Assembly: GCA_023418595.1 (NCBI GenBank)
Contig: JAEZZI010000002.1
Location: 54,545-118,544 of the forward strand
Direction of reading: 5' to 3'
Origin: Pseudomonadota bacterium
GTDB lineage: Bacteria > Pseudomonadota > Alphaproteobacteria > Sphingomonadales > Sphingomonadaceae
DNA: 64,000 nt
Shown here piece by piece: positions 36,585 through 44,694 of the stretch (the stretch's first letter is position 1; every line of letters begins with the position of its first letter). The notes under the pieces were generated by a model. The model worked only from the letters and a program-made list of their open reading frames with translations, did not search any database and was not told where the DNA came from. The position numbers and the translations under genes are program-made.

Positions 36585-37622
36585 CTAGCCGCGCCCGTCC
36601 TTGCCGTTGCCCGGCACGATCTCCACGATCACATCGCCTTCGTGCAGCGACTGGGCTTCGGGTTCGAAAAAACCGAACGGCTTGCCTTCGCGATAGACCC
36701 GCACGCCCAGGCCGGTCGCGACTTCGGACAAAGGCTTGTTGACCTCCGCCAGCGTGATCCGCCGTTCGGCCAGATGCACGCGCCCGTCGACCGAGGCGAG
36801 GTCGAGCATGTAATCGGCGACATGCTGCCCCTCGACCGACCCGGCGAGCAGCAGCCCGGCGAAGCTGACCGGATTGATAACGGTATTCGCCCCTGCCGCG
36901 CGCGCGGGGAGTTCGTTGTCGTCGGCCTTGATGATGATCGAGATCGGCACGTCCGGCGCCAGATGCCGCGCGGTCAGCGTGACGAGGATCGACGTGTCGT
37001 CGCGGCCCGTCGCTACGATCAGCGTCTTGGCGCGTTCGACCCGCACGTCGAGCAGCGTCCCGTCGCGCGTCGCATCGCCGACCAGCACATTGCACCCGCA
37101 ATCCTCGGCACGCGCGAGCGCATCGGCGCTGCCGTCGATCACGACGATGCACGCCGGATCGATGCCGCGCGCGATCAGTTCGTTGACCGCGTCCGATCCC
37201 GTCTTGCCGAAACCGGCGACGACGATGTGATCGGTCAGCGTTTTCTGGATCTGCGCCATGCGCCACCTGTCCCAACTGCGTTTGAAGATGAATTGATAGG
37301 TCGTGCCGATGAAGATCAGGATCACGAAGATGCGAATGGGCGTGACGACCAGCGCATCGAACATCCGCGCGCTGGTGGTGACCGGCACGATGTCGCCGTA
37401 ACCGGTCGTCGTGATCGAGATCATCGTGAAATAGATGACGTCGAGAAAGCTGATATGGCCGTCTAGTTCGTCCTTCAGCCCTTCGCGGTCGAACCAGTGA
37501 AAGGCGACGGCAAAGGCGTATAGTCCGACCACCGCCCCCACGCGCCATGCGATCGAGGCCCAGGGGGATATGCGAGACTTGCGACTGATCGTCGCGTGGC
37601 GAAGGACGGCGCGCTTGCTCAT
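36585..37622 (-). CDS. Potassium channel with RCK (TrkA-N) domain
   Basis: The 345-residue protein has two transmembrane helices flanking a pore loop with the K+ selectivity filter TTGYGD (ISITTTGYGDIVP, about residue 75), then a cytoplasmic RCK domain beginning IVVAGFGKTGSDAVNELIARG (Rossmann GxGxxG, about residue 135) and a TrkA-C-like end. It resembles MthK/Kch-type ligand-gated channels. Its ATG overlaps the stop of the upstream nlpD-like gene by 4 bases (ATGA), so the two are probably cotranslated. Confidence 0.93.
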   Translation of the reverse strand: MSKRAVLRHATISRKSRISPWASIAWRVGAVVGLYAFAVAFHWFDREGLKDELDGHISFLDVIYFTMISITTTGYGDIVPVTTSARMFDALVVTPIRIFVILIFIGTTYQFIFKRSWDRWRMAQIQKTLTDHIVVAGFGKTGSDAVNELIARGIDPACIVVIDGSADALARAEDCGCNVLVGDATRDGTLLDVRVERAKTLIVATGRDDTSILVTLTARHLAPDVPISIIIKADDNELPARAAGANTVINPVSFAGLLLAGSVEGQHVADYMLDLASVDGRVHLAERRITLAEVNKPLSEVATGLGVRVYREGKPFGFFEPEAQSLHEGDVIVEIVPGNGKDGRG

Positions 37623-38722
37623 GTTCGGGCAGGCAAACGCGTGAGCGGATCGATCGGGTCACGGCCCTGGCGCATTTCGAAATGAAGCTGGGGGCGGGGT
37701 GCAAAGCCGCTATCGCCCGACAGCGCCACGGCCTGGCCGCGCTTCACGGTTTGCCCGCGCTGGACGAGCAACTCGCTGGCATGGCCATAGACGGTGATGA
37801 GCCCGGTCGAATGGCGCAGCATGACGAGGCCGCCGAGCGCGGGGACGTCGCTGCCCGCATAGATGACGACGCCGTCATTCGCGGCCAGCACCGGCGTTCC
37901 CACCGGCACCGCGATCTTGATCCCGTCGTTGCGCTCGCCGCTCTGCCCCTTGCCGAAGCGGGCGAGGATCGTGCCGGTCGCGGGCCATTGATAGCCGCCG
38001 CGCACTGGCGGCGGCGCGGCGACGGCGGCAGTCGAGGCAAGCGGACGCGCAGGTGTCGGCTGCGCGCGCGCGGGCGGCGCGTTGGCGGCGATGGCGGGTT
38101 CGCCGCCGGTGACGATATCCTCGATATCGATGGTGAAGCGCGCGGCGCGGGTGGCGGCGTTGCTGGGGCTGGCCGATGCGTAAGCGGTTGGCGCGGCGCC
38201 GCCGGGGATCAGGATGCGCTGCCCGGTGCGCAGGATATAGGGATCGGTCAGCGCGTTCGCCGCCACCACCTGTTGCCATGGCACGCCGTAGGCGCGGGCG
38301 ATGGCGATCCCCGTCTCTCCGCCGCGCACCAGATGATAGCGGCCGCCGGGGATGGTCAGTTGCTGGCCGGGATGGACGACGAAGGGCGCGACCATCGCAT
38401 TGGCGCGCGCGATCGCTTCGGCCCCCGCGCCGGTGCGGTCGGCGATGCGGGTCAGCGTGTCGCCGGGCTGGACGGTATAGCGGGTGGTCGGCACCACACG
38501 ACCGTCGGCGCTGGCCCGGCGCGCTTCCCAGGCGGGCGGCGGGGCGGGGAGTTCGCGCACCCGGTCGGCGTCACGCGATGGCGCTGGCGATACCGGTGCC
38601 GATGCGGCGTAGCGGGGTTCGACCGCGCGCGGTCCCGCACCTTGCGGAATGCACGCGGCAAGCGTCGCGCCGCTGCCGAAGATGACCAGAATCCGCGCGC
38701 CGCGATGCGCCCATGCCCCCAT
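37619..38722 (-). CDS. nlpD: NlpD-like lipoprotein: two LysM domains and degenerate LytM domain
   Basis: The 367-residue protein has a lipoprotein signal (lipobox LAAC), two LysM peptidoglycan-binding modules (TRYTVQPGDTLTRIADRTG and YHLVRGGETGIAIARAYG), a Pro/Ala linker and an M23/LytM domain. The zinc site looks incomplete: the usual HxGxD is NDGIK and HxH is QLH, as in NlpD/EnvC proteins that activate amidases and do not cut peptidoglycan themselves. Position next to surE matches the surE-nlpD neighbourhood of gammaproteobacteria; rpoS is absent. A role in separating daughter cells is inferred. Confidence 0.88.
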   Translation of the reverse strand: MGAWAHRGARILVIFGSGATLAACIPQGAGPRAVEPRYAASAPVSPAPSRDADRVRELPAPPPAWEARRASADGRVVPTTRYTVQPGDTLTRIADRTGAGAEAIARANAMVAPFVVHPGQQLTIPGGRYHLVRGGETGIAIARAYGVPWQQVVAANALTDPYILRTGQRILIPGGAAPTAYASASPSNAATRAARFTIDIEDIVTGGEPAIAANAPPARAQPTPARPLASTAAVAAPPPVRGGYQWPATGTILARFGKGQSGERNDGIKIAVPVGTPVLAANDGVVIYAGSDVPALGGLVMLRHSTGLITVYGHASELLVQRGQTVKRGQAVALSGDSGFAPRPQLHFEMRQGRDPIDPLTRLPART

Positions 38723-38737
38723 GACGTCGTCCCCCCG

Positions 38738-39502
38738 TCAACGATATGCGGCGGCAAGCATATCAAGCGATTCGCGGTGCGTCAGGTCCAGATGCAGCGG
38801 AGTCACCGAAATATAGCCGTCGGCGATCGCCTCCAGGTCGGTCGAATGTGCGGGCGTCTCGACCGTCGGCCCCAGGGCGAACCAGAAATATTCGTATCCG
38901 CGCGGATCGCGATTGGCGACGATCTGAAGCCGGCCATAGTCGCGCAGACCCTGCGTCACGACGCGCACGCCCTTTACATCGTCGGCGGGCAGCGCGGGGA
39001 AATTGACGTTGATGAGCGTGCGCGGTGCCCAAGGCAAGTCGATCAGCGGGCGCAGCACGCGCTCGCCCCAGGCGCTGGCCGCTTCGAACGGCACCGTATC
39101 GCCCATGCCCTCGCGCGAATAGACCTGGCTGAACGCAATCGACCGCACGCCCGCCAGCGCCCCCTCCATCGCGGCGGACACCGTGCCCGAATAGGTCACG
39201 TCCTCGGCCAGATTGGCGCCGCGATTGACCCCCGACAGGATCAGGTCGGGGGGCGTGTCCTTCATGATCCTGGCCAGCGCCATCATCACCGCGTCGGTCG
39301 GCGTGCCCGAGACGGCGAAGCGTTTGTCGCCGTGGCGGCGGATGCGAAGCGGTCGGGTGAGGGTGAGCGAATGGCCCGCGCCCGATTGCTCCTCGGTCGG
39401 CGCGACCACCCAGACGTCGTCGGAGAAGCCGGCAGCGATGGCTTCGAGGATTGTGAGGCCGGGCGCGTGATAGCCGTCATCGTTGGTGACGAGGATTCTC
39501 AT
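38738..39502 (-). CDS. surE: 5'/3'-nucleotidase SurE
   Basis: The 254-residue SurE phosphatase has the metal-binding start MRILVTNDDGYHAPG, the Ser in YSGTVSAAMEGALAGVRSIAFS and the conserved LILSGVNRGANL. It hydrolyses nucleoside monophosphates and is linked to stationary-phase survival. It lies 15 bases from the nlpD-like gene downstream. The upstream gap to serS holds a family D repeat. The frame is open to 39565, but ATG 39502 matches the family start. Confidence 0.95.
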   Translation of the reverse strand: MRILVTNDDGYHAPGLTILEAIAAGFSDDVWVVAPTEEQSGAGHSLTLTRPLRIRRHGDKRFAVSGTPTDAVMMALARIMKDTPPDLILSGVNRGANLAEDVTYSGTVSAAMEGALAGVRSIAFSQVYSREGMGDTVPFEAASAWGERVLRPLIDLPWAPRTLINVNFPALPADDVKGVRVVTQGLRDYGRLQIVANRDPRGYEYFWFALGPTVETPAHSTDLEAIADGYISVTPLHLDLTHRESLDMLAAAYR

Positions 39503-39505
39503 CTC

Positions 39506-39635
39506 AATTCCTCCCCGCACGCGGGGAGGTGGCAGCGCGTAGCGCTGACGGAGGGGGTGGGCCATGAAGCGTAGCGCTTGCCGCCCGCCCCCTCCACCAT
39601 CCTGCGGATGGTCCCCCTCCCCGTGCCGGGGAGGA
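39506..39635. repeat. Composite family D repeat between serS and surE
   Basis: CCTCCCCGCACGCGGGGAGG and CTCCCCGTGCCGGGGAG hairpins bracket a unit that also contains AGCGCTGACGGAGGGGGTGG, ACCATCCTGCGGATGGT and an internal AGCGCT/AGCGCT pair. It fills the whole serS-surE gap. Confidence 0.9.
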
Positions 39636-41081
39636 TCACGACACGACCTCCAGCCGCTCGATCCCGCCCATATAGGGCTTCAGCACCTCGGGCACGGTCA
39701 CCGACCCGTCGGCCTGCTGGTAATTCTCCAGCACCGCCACCAGAGTCCGCCCGACCGCCAGCCCCGATCCGTTGAGCGTATGCACGAACCGCGTGCCCTT
39801 CTCGCCCTCGGGACGGTAACGCGCGTTCATCCGGCGTGCCTGGAAATCGCCGGTGTTCGAAATGCTGGAGATTTCGCGATAGGCATTCTGCCCCGGCAGC
39901 CAGACCTCCAGATCCCAGGTCTTGCGCGCGCCGAATCCCATGTCGCCGGTGCACAACAGCATCCGGCGATAGGGCAATTCCAGCGCCTCAAGGATCGCCT
40001 CGGCGTCCTCGAGCATCTTGATATGTTCGGCCTCGGAGTCCTCCGGCGCGACGATCGCGACCAGCTCGACCTTTTCGAACTGGTGCTGGCGGATGAACCC
40101 GCGCGTATCGCGGCCCGCCGAGCCCGCTTCGGACCGGAAACACGGGGTCAGCGCGGTGAAGCGGATCGGCAGGGCGCTCGCCTCCAATATCTGTTCGCGC
40201 ACCAGATTGGTCAGGCTGACCTCCGCCGTCGGGATCAGCCAGCGTCCATCGGTGGTCTGAAACAGGTCTTCGGCGAATTTGGGCAGCTGCCCGGTGCCGA
40301 ACATCGCTTCGTCACGGACCATCAGCGGCGGCGTGACTTCGGTATAGCCGCCGGTGCCGGTCTGGCGGTCAAGCATATATTGGCCGAGCGCGCGGTGGAG
40401 CCGCGCCATCGCTCCGCGTAGCGCGGTAAAGCGTGCGCCGGACAGCGCCGCGCCGCCTTCGAAATCCATCCCCAGCGCGGGGCCGAGATCGGCGTGTTCC
40501 TTCGGCGCGAAGTCGAAATCGCGCCGCTTGCCCCAGCGCTTCTCCTCGACATTGCCGGTCTCGTCGGCACCCTGCGGCACATCCAACGAAGGGACGTTTG
40601 GAATACTTGCTAGCCGCCGTTCAAATTCCTGAGTAGCTTCACGCACGCCCTTCTCAAGCGTCGGGATGAGGTGGTTGATAAAGGCTGTTTGGACAAATCG
40701 TTCTCGAACGTCGCCAAACTCATTCTTAATGTGATCGTGAAGAGCTTGCATATCGGCGTCTAGGCGCTCTGCGTCGCGTCTAAGCAAAGATTGTGAAAAA
40801 TCATCTTTAGCTCTCTCGCCTTCCACTTCGATTCGATCTTTTTCAGCGGAAAGGCGACTGAGTTCAGCCATTCTGGCCTGATACCCGCCTGCAAAGCGAC
40901 CAACCTTCGAAGAGATTTCTTTCTTTTCGCTTTGTCTCCGCTGAAGTTCCTCTTTCAAGCCCCTCAACCTACCGTCGGCAAGTAGCAGATCTCGGATCAC
41001 ATCGTCGGCATCGGAGATTCTCCCGCTTAGCAAGCTCACGTAGCGGGTTGGTTTGTCGCGAATGGCTTTAATATCGTGCAT
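39636..41081 (-). CDS. serS: Seryl-tRNA synthetase with atypical N-terminal arm
   Basis: The 481-residue class II synthetase charges tRNA-Ser. The catalytic core (from about residue 170) is normal: motif 2 region TPCFRSEAGSAGRDTRGFIRQHQFEKVEL and motif 3 GSGLAVGRTLVAVLENYQ. The first ~164 residues, the coiled-coil arm that grips the long variable arm of tRNA-Ser, look foreign: I count 147 G+C in bases 40681-40980 (49%) against 46 of 60 (77%) at 40381-40440, and the arm appears ~50 residues longer than the usual ~115. The active-site stretch reads EISSISNTGDF, where EISSCSN is what I remember. The reading frame is intact. It is probably the only serS in the cell, though this window cannot show that. 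Confidence 0.95.
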   Translation of the reverse strand: MHDIKAIRDKPTRYVSLLSGRISDADDVIRDLLLADGRLRGLKEELQRRQSEKKEISSKVGRFAGGYQARMAELSRLSAEKDRIEVEGERAKDDFSQSLLRRDAERLDADMQALHDHIKNEFGDVRERFVQTAFINHLIPTLEKGVREATQEFERRLASIPNVPSLDVPQGADETGNVEEKRWGKRRDFDFAPKEHADLGPALGMDFEGGAALSGARFTALRGAMARLHRALGQYMLDRQTGTGGYTEVTPPLMVRDEAMFGTGQLPKFAEDLFQTTDGRWLIPTAEVSLTNLVREQILEASALPIRFTALTPCFRSEAGSAGRDTRGFIRQHQFEKVELVAIVAPEDSEAEHIKMLEDAEAILEALELPYRRMLLCTGDMGFGARKTWDLEVWLPGQNAYREISSISNTGDFQARRMNARYRPEGEKGTRFVHTLNGSGLAVGRTLVAVLENYQQADGSVTVPEVLKPYMGGIERLEVVS

Positions 41082-41186
41082 GGGGTCAGGCTATGCCCAG
41101 CGCGGTTTCGACGCGCAAGGCGCAACCTCTGCCGCGTGCCCGGCGTTCAGTCGGTAACCCCAACGCAAAGAGAGGAACCAATCCCC

Positions 41187-41627
41187 ATGCTGATCCCCAA
41201 CGACACCTTCGTCGTCGTCGCCGATGGCCGCAAGATGCTGTTCTTTCGCAACGACGGCGACGCGCAGCACCCCAATCTGGTGGTCGAGCGCAAGCGAGAG
41301 CAGGACAATCCCAGCGACGGCGATCAGGGCACCGACCGGCCGGGGCGCAGCTTTTCCAGCGTCGGGCCGGGCCGCAGCGCCTATGAGGAAACCGATTTTC
41401 ACCAGCTGGAGGAAGACCGGTTCGCGGCGGAGACGGCGGAGTTGCTGAAGAAGCGTGCGCTCAATAACGATTTCGAAAAGCTCATCATCGTCGCCCCGCC
41501 CAAGACACTGGGCGAGTTGCGCAAACATTATCACAAGGAAGTCGAAAGCCGTCTGATCGGCGAGATCGACAAATCGCTGACCGGCCATCCGGTCGAGGAT
41601 ATCGAAAGCGCGCTTCAGGCCGCCTGA
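41187..41627 (+). CDS. Host attachment-type protein (PF10116 family)
   Basis: The 146-residue protein resembles the 'protein required for attachment to host cells' family: a core starting NDTFVVVADGRKMLFFRNDGD and the C-terminal block KLIIVAPPKTLGELRKHYHKEVESRLIGEIDKSLTGHPVEDIE. The fold is related to the eRF1/Pelota RNA-binding domain; actual function is unclear despite the name. GAGAGGAA upstream of the ATG at 41187 is a good ribosome site. It is divergent from serS and followed by a strong terminator. Confidence 0.87.
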   Translation: MLIPNDTFVVVADGRKMLFFRNDGDAQHPNLVVERKREQDNPSDGDQGTDRPGRSFSSVGPGRSAYEETDFHQLEEDRFAAETAELLKKRALNNDFEKLIIVAPPKTLGELRKHYHKEVESRLIGEIDKSLTGHPVEDIESALQAA

Positions 41628-41635
41628 CGCGAAAC

Positions 41636-41665
41636 GGCCCGCCGGAAAGGGAAAACCGGCGGGCC
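41636..41665 (+). terminator. Terminator hairpin after host-attachment gene
   Basis: GGCCCGCCGG and CCGGCGGGCC form a perfect 10-base stem with an A-rich 10-base loop, 9 bases after the stop codon. It is followed by GCTATTT, a short T tract. Confidence 0.75.
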
Positions 41666-41717
41666 GCTATTTCGGTGAAGGATCGGACTTGCCTGGCATC
41701 TCGTCCTGCCTTCTTCC

Positions 41718-41800
41718 CGTTCGCACTGAGCTTGTCGAAATGCTGCCCTTTTCTTGCGTAGCCAAGAAGGACAGTGCTTCGACAAGCTCAGCACGAACGG
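41718..41800. repeat. Family A repeat
   Basis: Arms containing CTGAGCTTGTCGAAATGCTG and GTGCTTCGACAAGCTCAGCA, ended by CGTTCG/CGAACG, enclose a short loop. It is closely similar to 1206-1303 and lies between two convergent genes. Confidence 0.9.
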
Positions 41801-41845
41801 GTTGGTTAGTCGTTGTTGTTGCCGTCCCCCAAATGCTGGATGGGT

Positions 41846-42751
41846 TCAGTCCGTCTTTTTCTTCAAGAATCGCTTGCGCACCACCAGCGCGCCTGCGGCC
41901 GCGCCGAACAGCAGCAGCATCGGCGGCGCGGGGACGGGGGTCGGCGGCGTGCCGCTCGATCCCGAGCTGCCCGAACTCGACGGCGGCTTCCACCCCGACG
42001 AGGTGGACCAGCCGCTCGACGTCGAGGACGAGGTCGACGAACTGGTCGAGCTGGACGTGGAGCTGGAGGTCGAACTGGACGTCGAGGTCGAGGACGAGAC
42101 GTCGCCCGATGAACTGGTCGAGGTCGACGACGACACATCGCCCGACGAGCTGGTCGACGAACCGCCGGTCGAGGTCGAGGTCGAACTGCCGCCGGTCGAA
42201 GTCGAAGTGGACGAGCCACCTGTCGAGGTTGAGCTGCCTCCCGTCGAGGTCGAGGACGACACGTCGCCCGAACTGCCGCCCGACGACGTGGAGGACGAGG
42301 TCGATCCGCCCGACGAGGTGGACGAGATCACGATCCCGCTCGACCCGCCCGAGCCGCCGAAGAATCCGCCTGCGAAGAATCCGCCGCCGCCGAAGCCGCC
42401 CGAACCGCCGACCAATATGCCGCCCGAACCGCCGCTGGACGACACGATCGGCATTTCGCCGCCGCCATAGGCCGGGGGAAGCGGGATCGGCGCGCCCTGG
42501 GTGGTGACGGTCACCACCTTGGGTTCGCACACCATCCCCTTTTCGGTGACGGTGCGGCGGACGATCTGTTTCGTCGCGACCTTGTCCTTGCCGCCTGCAG
42601 TGCGCTTCACCGCGCGCTGTTTTTGCACCAGCTTGCGCTCGATGCCGGGGCGCTGGTTGTTCTGCTCGACGGCGTAGACCGCGCCGCCGCCCATCACCGC
42701 GCCGCCCGCGGTGCAGGCTGCAAGTTTCGCTAGGGCCATCCGAACCGACAT
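41846..42751 (-). CDS. Ser/Gly/Thr-repeat surface protein with PEP-CTERM-like tail
   Basis: The 301-residue protein has an N-terminal hydrophobic segment (ALAKLAACTAGGAVMGGGAVYAV), a basic region of ~50 residues, a Gly-rich block (GGSGGFGGGGFFAGGFFGG), about 110 residues of Ser/Thr/Gly repeats based on SSTSTGG and SSGDVSSSTS, and a C-terminal tail of VPAPPMLLLFGAAAGALVVRKR. The tail has the layout of a PEP-CTERM-type sorting signal: Pro motif, hydrophobic helix, basic cluster. Export, exosortase-type processing and surface display are inferred. Repeat number may vary between strains. The antisense strand is also open through the repeats. Confidence 0.72.
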   Translation of the reverse strand: MSVRMALAKLAACTAGGAVMGGGAVYAVEQNNQRPGIERKLVQKQRAVKRTAGGKDKVATKQIVRRTVTEKGMVCEPKVVTVTTQGAPIPLPPAYGGGEMPIVSSSGGSGGILVGGSGGFGGGGFFAGGFFGGSGGSSGIVISSTSSGGSTSSSTSSGGSSGDVSSSTSTGGSSTSTGGSSTSTSTGGSSTSTSTGGSSTSSSGDVSSSTSTSSSGDVSSSTSTSSSTSSSTSSSTSSSTSSSTSSGWSTSSGWKPPSSSGSSGSSGTPPTPVPAPPMLLLFGAAAGALVVRKRFLKKKTD

Positions 42752-43153
42752 AGGCTCACACTTTCAATCTGGGCCGAAACCTTGGCTGCCCCCGTGGCAA
42801 CCTGGGCTTTTTCATGTCACCCAAAGTGCGAAACAAAGACTTAAGCGCAATCATCTTAACCACGCTTCTGGCGTCCCGATTTGAAATTCCGGGATTTGGA
42901 TGCGCGAGATCATGGTTAACGTCCGATCATGGGACGGTTTTTGCTGCCAAACCTTAACGCGGGCGGCCTTTCGACTGTCCCTTCGCTTCGTCGCAGATCC
43001 GAATCGGTTCACCGCCGGTAAATTCCCCTCATGCCACTTGGGCTTAGGTGCGTATTGCGCGCTTGTTTGATGCGTATAGCGGCCCTATAGGCCCCCTCGT
43101 GGGGCGGCCACCGACCGGCACAAGACCGGCGGGAGGGTCGAGTGGAGAGTAGG
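42752..43153. other. Intergenic region before dksA
   Basis: I see no gene in these 402 bases between the divergent surface-protein and dksA genes. The middle is AT-richer. Visible short dyads are AAATTCCGGGATTT (42884-42897, one mismatch) and GCCCC-CTCGT-GGGGC (43091-43105). Promoters for both flanking genes must lie here; I cannot place them with confidence. Confidence 0.4.
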
Positions 43154-43621
43154 ATGGCGACGGTCTTGAACCATCTGGACGAACCGGAGAACGTGCGGCC
43201 TGCGGTCGCGAACGACGCCTTGGGCGATTATCGGCCGAGTGCGGACGAACCCTTCATGAACGACAGGCAGCAGGCCTATTTCCGTGCGAAGCTGCTTGCC
43301 TGGAAGGAAGCGATCCACCGCGAGGCGCAGGAAACCCTGTCGCAATTGCAAAGCGATTCGCTGCGCGAGGCGGACCTGACCGATCGCGCGTCGAGCGAGA
43401 CCGACTGGTCAATCGAACTCAGAACCCGCGACCGCCAGCGCAAGCTGATCGCCAAGATCGACGCGGCACTGCGCCGCATCGACGAAGGCGAATATGGCTA
43501 TTGCGAAGTGAGCGGCGAGCCGATCAGCCTGGCGCGGCTCGAAGCGCGTCCGATCGCGACGATGACCGTCGAGGCGCAGGAAAAGCACGAACGCAACGAG
43601 AAAGTTTCGCGCGAGGACTGA
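43154..43621 (+). CDS. dksA: RNA polymerase-binding transcription factor DksA
   Basis: The 155-residue DksA/TraR-family regulator works with ppGpp at the polymerase secondary channel. A long N-terminal coiled coil (QAYFRAKLLAWKEAIHREAQETL) carries the DREADLTDRASSETDW tip region; the C-terminal finger reads GEYGYCEVSGEPISLARLEARPIA. Only one of the four zinc Cys of E. coli DksA is present, which fits the reduced-cysteine DksA type seen in alphaproteobacteria. ATG 43154 follows AGTGGAGAGTAGG; GTG 43142 is the alternative. Confidence 0.93.
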   Translation: MATVLNHLDEPENVRPAVANDALGDYRPSADEPFMNDRQQAYFRAKLLAWKEAIHREAQETLSQLQSDSLREADLTDRASSETDWSIELRTRDRQRKLIAKIDAALRRIDEGEYGYCEVSGEPISLARLEARPIATMTVEAQEKHERNEKVSRED

Positions 43622-43693
43622 CGCGCTTAACCCTTTGGTCAGGGGTTGCGGCTTTAGGTTACGCTAGGACCGCATTTCAGGTACGCTTGTTCG

Positions 43694-44071
43694 ATGGACC
43701 AGAATCCGCATCAATCCGCGCTTTCCGAAGAGGAAGAAGCGGCCGCCGCCGGGCGGCATGGGTCACGCGACAGCCTGCTGCTGGCTGCCCAGCTGCGGTT
43801 CGATGGCGACCCTGAAATTCACGCGGTGCGCGTGCGCAACCTGTCGGCCGGCGGATTGATGGCCGAACATGCCGGATTCGTGCAGGTTGGCGATCGGCTG
43901 GAAGTCGATGTGCGCAATATCGGCTGGATCAAGGGGCGGATCGCCTGGGCAACCGATGGCCGGATCGGAATCGCGTTCGATCGCGAGGTCGATCCGATGG
44001 CGGCGCGCAAACCCGTCGGGCAGGGCAAGAAGACCCCGTCATTCGCGAAACCCATCCTGCCAAAGCGCTGA
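43694..44071 (+). CDS. PilZ domain protein
   Basis: This 125-residue single-domain protein has the first Arg in the RDSLLLAAQLRF segment (residue ~25) and the downstream motif as NLSAGGLMAE (N/DxSxxG), the two elements that bind c-di-GMP. The sequence between 55 and 95 forms the expected barrel (VRVRN...VGDRLEVDVRNIGWIKGRIAW). The first motif has fewer Arg residues than the consensus RxxxR, so affinity is uncertain. It may be an effector for the GGDEF-EAL and HD-GYP enzymes encoded 22 kb away. Confidence 0.85.
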   Translation: MDQNPHQSALSEEEEAAAAGRHGSRDSLLLAAQLRFDGDPEIHAVRVRNLSAGGLMAEHAGFVQVGDRLEVDVRNIGWIKGRIAWATDGRIGIAFDREVDPMAARKPVGQGKKTPSFAKPILPKR

Positions 44072-44103
44072 CGCGCCGGGCAGGACAGGCGCGACGCGCG
44101 GCC

Positions 44104-44259
44104 CTATTGGGCGAGCAGTTCTTCCTTCACGCGCAGTTTCTGTTTCTTCAGGTCGGCAATGATCGTCTGATCGGGGAGGGGACGATGCATTTCGTCCGCG
44201 ATCCGACGATCGAGATTGGCATGCTTGGTCTCCAGTGCGGTCTGATGCGCGCTGTACAT
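44104..44259 (-). CDS. DUF465 (YdcH-like) small protein
   Basis: The 51-residue protein consists of one charged helix pair (HQTALETKHANLDRRIADE and IIADLKKQKLRVKEELL), matching DUF465/YdcH. These small cytoplasmic proteins are common in alphaproteobacteria; function unknown. The ATG at 44259 has AGGAGGAATG context, a strong ribosome site. A second DUF465 gene lies divergently 140 bases away. Confidence 0.85.
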   Translation of the reverse strand: MYSAHQTALETKHANLDRRIADEMHRPLPDQTIIADLKKQKLRVKEELLAQ

Positions 44260-44399
44260 GGAAGCATTCCTCCTGGCTGAAGTTGGGGGGACAACGAATA
44301 GATCACACATCAACGCGCTTGTCGCCCTCTGGATTCGGTGCAATCGATCGCCCGAGCGGATTGCGACGACGAAGCGAAGGCGCGAGGTGAGGTTTTGAC

Positions 44400-44600
44400 A
44401 TGGGCCAAGAAAGCGAATTGCGCGCGCGGCTGGAGGCGCTTCGGATCGAGCATCGCGATTTGGACGATGCGATTCAGGCACTTGGCCAGGGCATCCAGGC
44501 CGACCAGTTGCAGCTCGCCCGGCTAAAACGGCGCAAGCTGCGTCTGCGCGACGAAATCACGCTGGTCGAGGACGAACTGGTGCCCGACATCATCGCCTGA
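44400..44600 (+). CDS. DUF465 (YdcH-like) small protein, divergent paralogue
   Basis: This is a 66-residue helical hairpin (ELRARLEALRIEHRDLDDAIQALG and QLQLARLKRRKLRLRDEITLVEDELVPDIIA). The ending LKRRKLRLRDEI aligns with LKKQKLRVKEEL of the neighbouring gene, so the two are paralogues of about the same length. GAGGT lies about 7 bases before the ATG. No function is known. Confidence 0.87.
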   Translation: MGQESELRARLEALRIEHRDLDDAIQALGQGIQADQLQLARLKRRKLRLRDEITLVEDELVPDIIA

Positions 44601-44694
44601 GGATGTGCGCGATCCCGAACTGCCCCGAAACAATGCGACGAGTCGCGCATTTGACGATTCACATCCCGATTCGCTTCTGGCATCGTAACGACCG

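Noticed and set aside
41754..42470. Plus-strand Asp/Glu/Val-rich repeat protein opposite the Ser/Gly-rich gene
   Set aside because: It has no signal peptide or sorting tail, whereas the minus-strand frame has a hydrophobic N terminus and a PEP-CTERM-like end. The acidic repeat is the complement of the Ser/Thr/Gly codons.
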